NCBI RefSeq assembly: GCF_008629695.1
Contig: NZ_VWSH01000004.1
Coordinates: forward strand, 434,001 to 498,000
Length of the DNA stretch: 64,000 nucleotides
Source of the DNA: Taibaiella lutea
GTDB taxonomy: Bacteria > Bacteroidota > Bacteroidia > Chitinophagales > Chitinophagaceae
Direction: 5' to 3'
Part shown: positions 61,450 through 64,000 of the stretch, piece by piece
How positions within the stretch are numbered: the first letter of the stretch is position 1
Layout of the letters: each line of letters starts with the position of its first letter
Program-made: the position numbers and the translations under genes
The notes under the pieces: model-generated
Told to the model about the DNA's origin: nothing
The model's input: the letters and a program-made list of their open reading frames with translations, nothing else
Database searches by the model: none

Positions 61450-62256
61450 TTAAGCTTTCCGCATATAGGCCTTTACGGTTAAAGGAATAAATATCATCAG
61501 GATTATTAATCCTCCGGCTATCGTAAGCCAGAAATCCATTCCAATCACATTCTGATTAAGCAATTCCCGGATAGCTGTAACCAGATGCGATACAGGATTG
61601 AACTTTACGAACCATTGTAATCCGGATGGTAAAGTGTTTGCAGGTACAAATGCGTTTGAAAGGAAAGTAAGCGGAAAAAGAATCATCATTGAGATGCCCT
61701 GAACGGATGATGCGCTCCTGCCTATCACGCCTGCCAATGCAAATATCCAGCTTACACACCATGCAAAACAGATGACCAATACACTTACCAGCATGATGCC
61801 TTTTATGCCCGCCAATGGATGGTATCCCATCAGATATCCCATAGTAAAAGTAAGGATCGTTACCAGGGCATACCTTATGGTATCGGCAAGCAAAGCCCCG
61901 GCGAGGGGCGCAATACGTGCGATTGGCAAAGACCTGAACCGGTCAAATACACCTTTTCCCATGTCTTCGCGGAACTGTACACCAATGGTAACGGTGCCGG
62001 TGAGAATAGATTGGGCAAGAATGCCCGGAATAATGATAGGCAGATAATTGTGTACATTGCCAGAGATGGCGCCGCCAAACAGATAGGTGAACATAAGCGT
62101 GAAGAGGATGGGCTGCACTGTCACATCTACCAGTTGCTCCGGTGTGTAGCGTACTTTCAGTAAACCCCGGTAAGCCATCGTCAATGACTGCTGAATGGTT
62201 TGTGCTACAGTAGGCCTTTTATTTAGTTGCTGTGCAGCAATTGTATTTATTTCCAT
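61450..62256 (-). CDS. ABC-2 type permease, DrrB-like
   Basis: A 268-residue inner-membrane permease with six hydrophobic segments. N-terminal RPTVAQTIQQSLTMAYRGLLKVRYTPEQLVDVTVQPILFTLMFTYLFGG is the DrrB/ABC2 start; QFREDMGKGVFDRFRSLPIARIAPLAGALLAD is the family motif. With the DrrA-like ATPase encoded 11 bp upstream it forms an exporter of the daunorubicin-resistance type; substrate unknown. Confidence 0.9.
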   Translation of the reverse strand: MEINTIAAQQLNKRPTVAQTIQQSLTMAYRGLLKVRYTPEQLVDVTVQPILFTLMFTYLFGGAISGNVHNYLPIIIPGILAQSILTGTVTIGVQFREDMGKGVFDRFRSLPIARIAPLAGALLADTIRYALVTILTFTMGYLMGYHPLAGIKGIMLVSVLVICFAWCVSWIFALAGVIGRSASSVQGISMMILFPLTFLSNAFVPANTLPSGLQWFVKFNPVSHLVTAIRELLNQNVIGMDFWLTIAGGLIILMIFIPLTVKAYMRKA

Positions 62257-62267
62257 GATATTCTGAA

Positions 62268-63251
62268 TTATGCATTGATTGGTTTTTGTTTCTCTTTGCC
62301 TGTAATGGCCATAAATACTTCATCGAGCGTTGGCGATTTTACACTTACTTCCACCAGTTCAATCTGATGCGTGCGGAACGCCATCAATATATCCGTGATT
62401 AAGTCTGGATCGGCCAGCGGTGCGGTAATCCTGCCTTCGGGAGATATATGGCAATCGATTCCAAGTATCTGTCGGATGATATCATCTGCAGTTCCGGCAT
62501 CATCCCGCGAACGTAACTGAAGCTCTAATGCTGCAATACCTATGGACGCTTTCAGTTCGGCGGGCGTGCCTTCTGCAATGACCTGCCCACTGTCTATTAC
62601 GGCTATGCGATCGGCAAGCTGGTCAGCCTCTTCCAGGTATTGCGTAGTAAGCAATACGGTAGAACCTGAAGCTACCAGTTGCCGAATCGTGTCCCACATT
62701 TGCAGGCGTGTCCTCGGGTCAAGTCCCGTAGTAGGTTCATCCAGAAAAATTAACGGCGGCTGAGCAATAAGACTCGCAGCAAGGTCAAGACGGCGACGCA
62801 TACCACCCGAAAATTTAGACAGCGGACGCTTCGCAGCTTCCATAAGGTCAAATGATTCCAGTAAATCCGCCGATTTTTTCCTTGCATCCTTTTTGCTTAA
62901 ACCCAACAGGCGGGAAAAAAGATAGAGATTTTCCGTAGCGGAGAGCTTTTCATCTACCGATGCATATTGGCCTGTTAATCCGATTAGCTGACGTACAATA
63001 TGTGCGTCGCGTACCGTATCGTAGCCGAAAACAGAGGCATGGCCGCCATCAGGCCGCAGCAAAGTGGAAAGCATACTTATTGTAGTGGTTTTTCCGGCTC
63101 CGTTAGGACCGAGCACGCCATAAATGCAGCCTGCTTCAATGTTGAGGCTTACGCCGTCCACCGCTTTATTATCACCGAAGTGTTTGATAAGCCCTGTAGC
63201 TTCGACTGCAAAGCGGGAATTTTTAATGAGAGATGAAATCGGATGTACCAT
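62268..63251 (-). CDS. ABC transporter ATP-binding protein, DrrA family
   Basis: A 327-residue ATPase. Walker A GPNGAGKTT (about residues 49-57), Q loop GLTGQYASVDEKLS, signature LSKFSGGMRRRLDLAA, Walker B PLIFLDEPTTGLD, and the long C-terminal tail ending SPTLDEVFMAITGKE that is specific to DrrA. It powers export with the DrrB-like permease gene 11 bp downstream. A TACATTTG -7 element is on its strand at 63272-63279. Confidence 0.92.
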   Translation of the reverse strand: MVHPISSLIKNSRFAVEATGLIKHFGDNKAVDGVSLNIEAGCIYGVLGPNGAGKTTTISMLSTLLRPDGGHASVFGYDTVRDAHIVRQLIGLTGQYASVDEKLSATENLYLFSRLLGLSKKDARKKSADLLESFDLMEAAKRPLSKFSGGMRRRLDLAASLIAQPPLIFLDEPTTGLDPRTRLQMWDTIRQLVASGSTVLLTTQYLEEADQLADRIAVIDSGQVIAEGTPAELKASIGIAALELQLRSRDDAGTADDIIRQILGIDCHISPEGRITAPLADPDLITDILMAFRTHQIELVEVSVKSPTLDEVFMAITGKEKQKPINA

Positions 63252-63438
63252 ATTGTTGGTTAAATGATACGCAAATGTATATTGGCAGGCCTTCTGCCTG
63301 AAAAGATATTCGGTAAAATGTATCGGAATATCGGCGACCCGACAAGTTGTTCCGACGCAACACCCTGATGAATATTGGCAATGATATTAAGTTATAATAC
63401 CGGTTTGCACCCTACCTGCAATCCATCGCTAAAAAAAA

Positions 63439-63466
63439 GCAGCATATCATAAATATGACATGCTGC
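63439..63466 (-). terminator. terminator of the last T9SS gene
   Basis: Stem GCAGCATATCATA with one mismatch and a 2-nt loop, then a run of eight T on the minus strand, 50 bp after the stop at 63517. Confidence 0.75.
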
Positions 63467-63516
63467 TACCGTTATGGATTTATGAAAAGCAATGATTTAT
63501 AACATAGAGGGAAATA

Positions 63517-64000
63517 CTATTTTTTTACAAACCTTAAAGAAGCATTTGTCGTTATTCCCCGGAAGTTTATAAAATAGGCTCCTGAGCTGATGCTGCTTAT
63601 ATCAAGGTTGCCTGCCGATTGCATATCCTCTTTCAATAACACCTTCCCGTTTATATCAATGACAGATATTGTTCCCGGTTCCGGCACCAAAATCTGAATG
63701 ATATTTATTGCAGGATTAGGCGATACCGAAAATGCAAGCGAAGCCCTTGAATTGTTTAATTTAACTACAGGAGAATACACAAATTTCCCGTTGATATCTA
63801 CCTGCTTCAGCCTGTAATAATTAATACCGTTTGCATAAGCTTCATCAGTATAGGAATAAGAAATCTTGCCTGCGCTGTTGCCACCGGGTGCTTTGGTAGC
63901 AACCCTGGTTATGGTAACAAACTTTATACCATCAATGCTGCGCTCAAGAGCAAAGTAATTATTGTTTTCCTCATGGTATGTTTCCCATAAAAGCAAGTTG
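63517..64000 (-). CDS. T9SS sorting-domain protein, C-terminal fragment
   Basis: The last 159 codons of a leftward gene cut by the right edge of the window; the frame is open to the end. It has the beta domain WETYHEENNNYFALERSIDG ... NYYRLKQVDINGKFVYSPVVKL that precedes many sorting tails, followed by FSVSPNPAINIIQIL and the final GAYFINFRG and KK. The protein is presumably a secreted enzyme or adhesin; its main domain is out of view. Confidence 0.85.
   Translation of the reverse strand, partial: NLLLWETYHEENNNYFALERSIDGIKFVTITRVATKAPGGNSAGKISYSYTDEAYANGINYYRLKQVDINGKFVYSPVVKLNNSRASLAFSVSPNPAINIIQILVPEPGTISVIDINGKVLLKEDMQSAGNLDISSISSGAYFINFRGITTNASLRFVKK

Overview
The window looks like a chromosomal segment of a Bacteroidota bacterium, most likely of the Chitinophagaceae type; this is inference from content, as no rRNA or marker phylogeny is available. 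The evidence is several secreted proteins ending in type IX secretion (T9SS) sorting domains, promoters of the Bacteroidota form TTG-N18..21-TAnnTTTG, AT-leaning DNA, gliding/PKD-style adhesins, SusD-free sugar genes and lipoproteins with a Bacteroidota lipobox. Housekeeping genes are kdsA (cut by the left edge), miaE, valS, smpB, pgk, tRNA-Cys, tRNA-Ser and two tRNA-Pro genes.

Layout. 1-5.5 kb: leftward surface-sugar genes (rfbF, rfbG, kdsA) interrupted by an ORF6N-domain gene, then an EnvC-like M23 protein. 5.6-9.2 kb: a 41-bp minisatellite, and a divergent ROK sugar kinase and sugar MFS transporter. 9.2-11.5 kb: small enzymes (VOC, methyltransferase, two GNATs). 11.6-17.1 kb: two tandem T9SS adhesin-like proteins sharing a nearly identical C-terminal half. 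17.2-24 kb: DUF4406, GNAT, acyltransferase, PhyH dioxygenase, a periplasmic protein with an altered metalloprotease motif, and a hybrid histidine kinase. 24-31 kb: DUF2911, pseudo-receiver, YceI, a 22-bp palindromic repeat array, pirin, valS and a MITE-like repeat. 31-37 kb: small secreted proteins, L,D-transpeptidase, smpB, tRNA-Cys and a nucleoside phosphorylase. 38-46.7 kb: hydrolases, a Dam-type methylase with an unknown convergent partner, and an AraC regulator next to a close Tet(X)-like flavin monooxygenase with a relic of a VOC gene behind it. 46.7-52.4 kb: pgk, pirin-OsmC, CotH-type T9SS protein. 53-57.6 kb: tRNA-Ser, two identical tRNA-Pro genes and a roughly 4 kb accessory segment that ends in a copy of the tRNA-Pro 3' end. 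It carries a TIR-domain protein cotranscribed with a two-pass membrane protein. 57.9-64 kb: a T9SS beta-propeller, a secreted DnaJ-type zinc-finger protein, a barrel-like protein, a DrrAB-type ABC exporter and the 3' end of another T9SS protein.

The most promising candidate for an undescribed system is the TIR plus membrane-protein pair in the tRNA-Pro-bounded segment. Next come the palindromic 22-bp array between yceI and a pirin gene and the chromosomal Tet(X) relative. Most genes are single units or pairs closed by strong hairpin terminators, many of which lie between convergent genes. Start codons were moved downstream of the longest open frame in many cases, using signal peptides, family length and promoter position.
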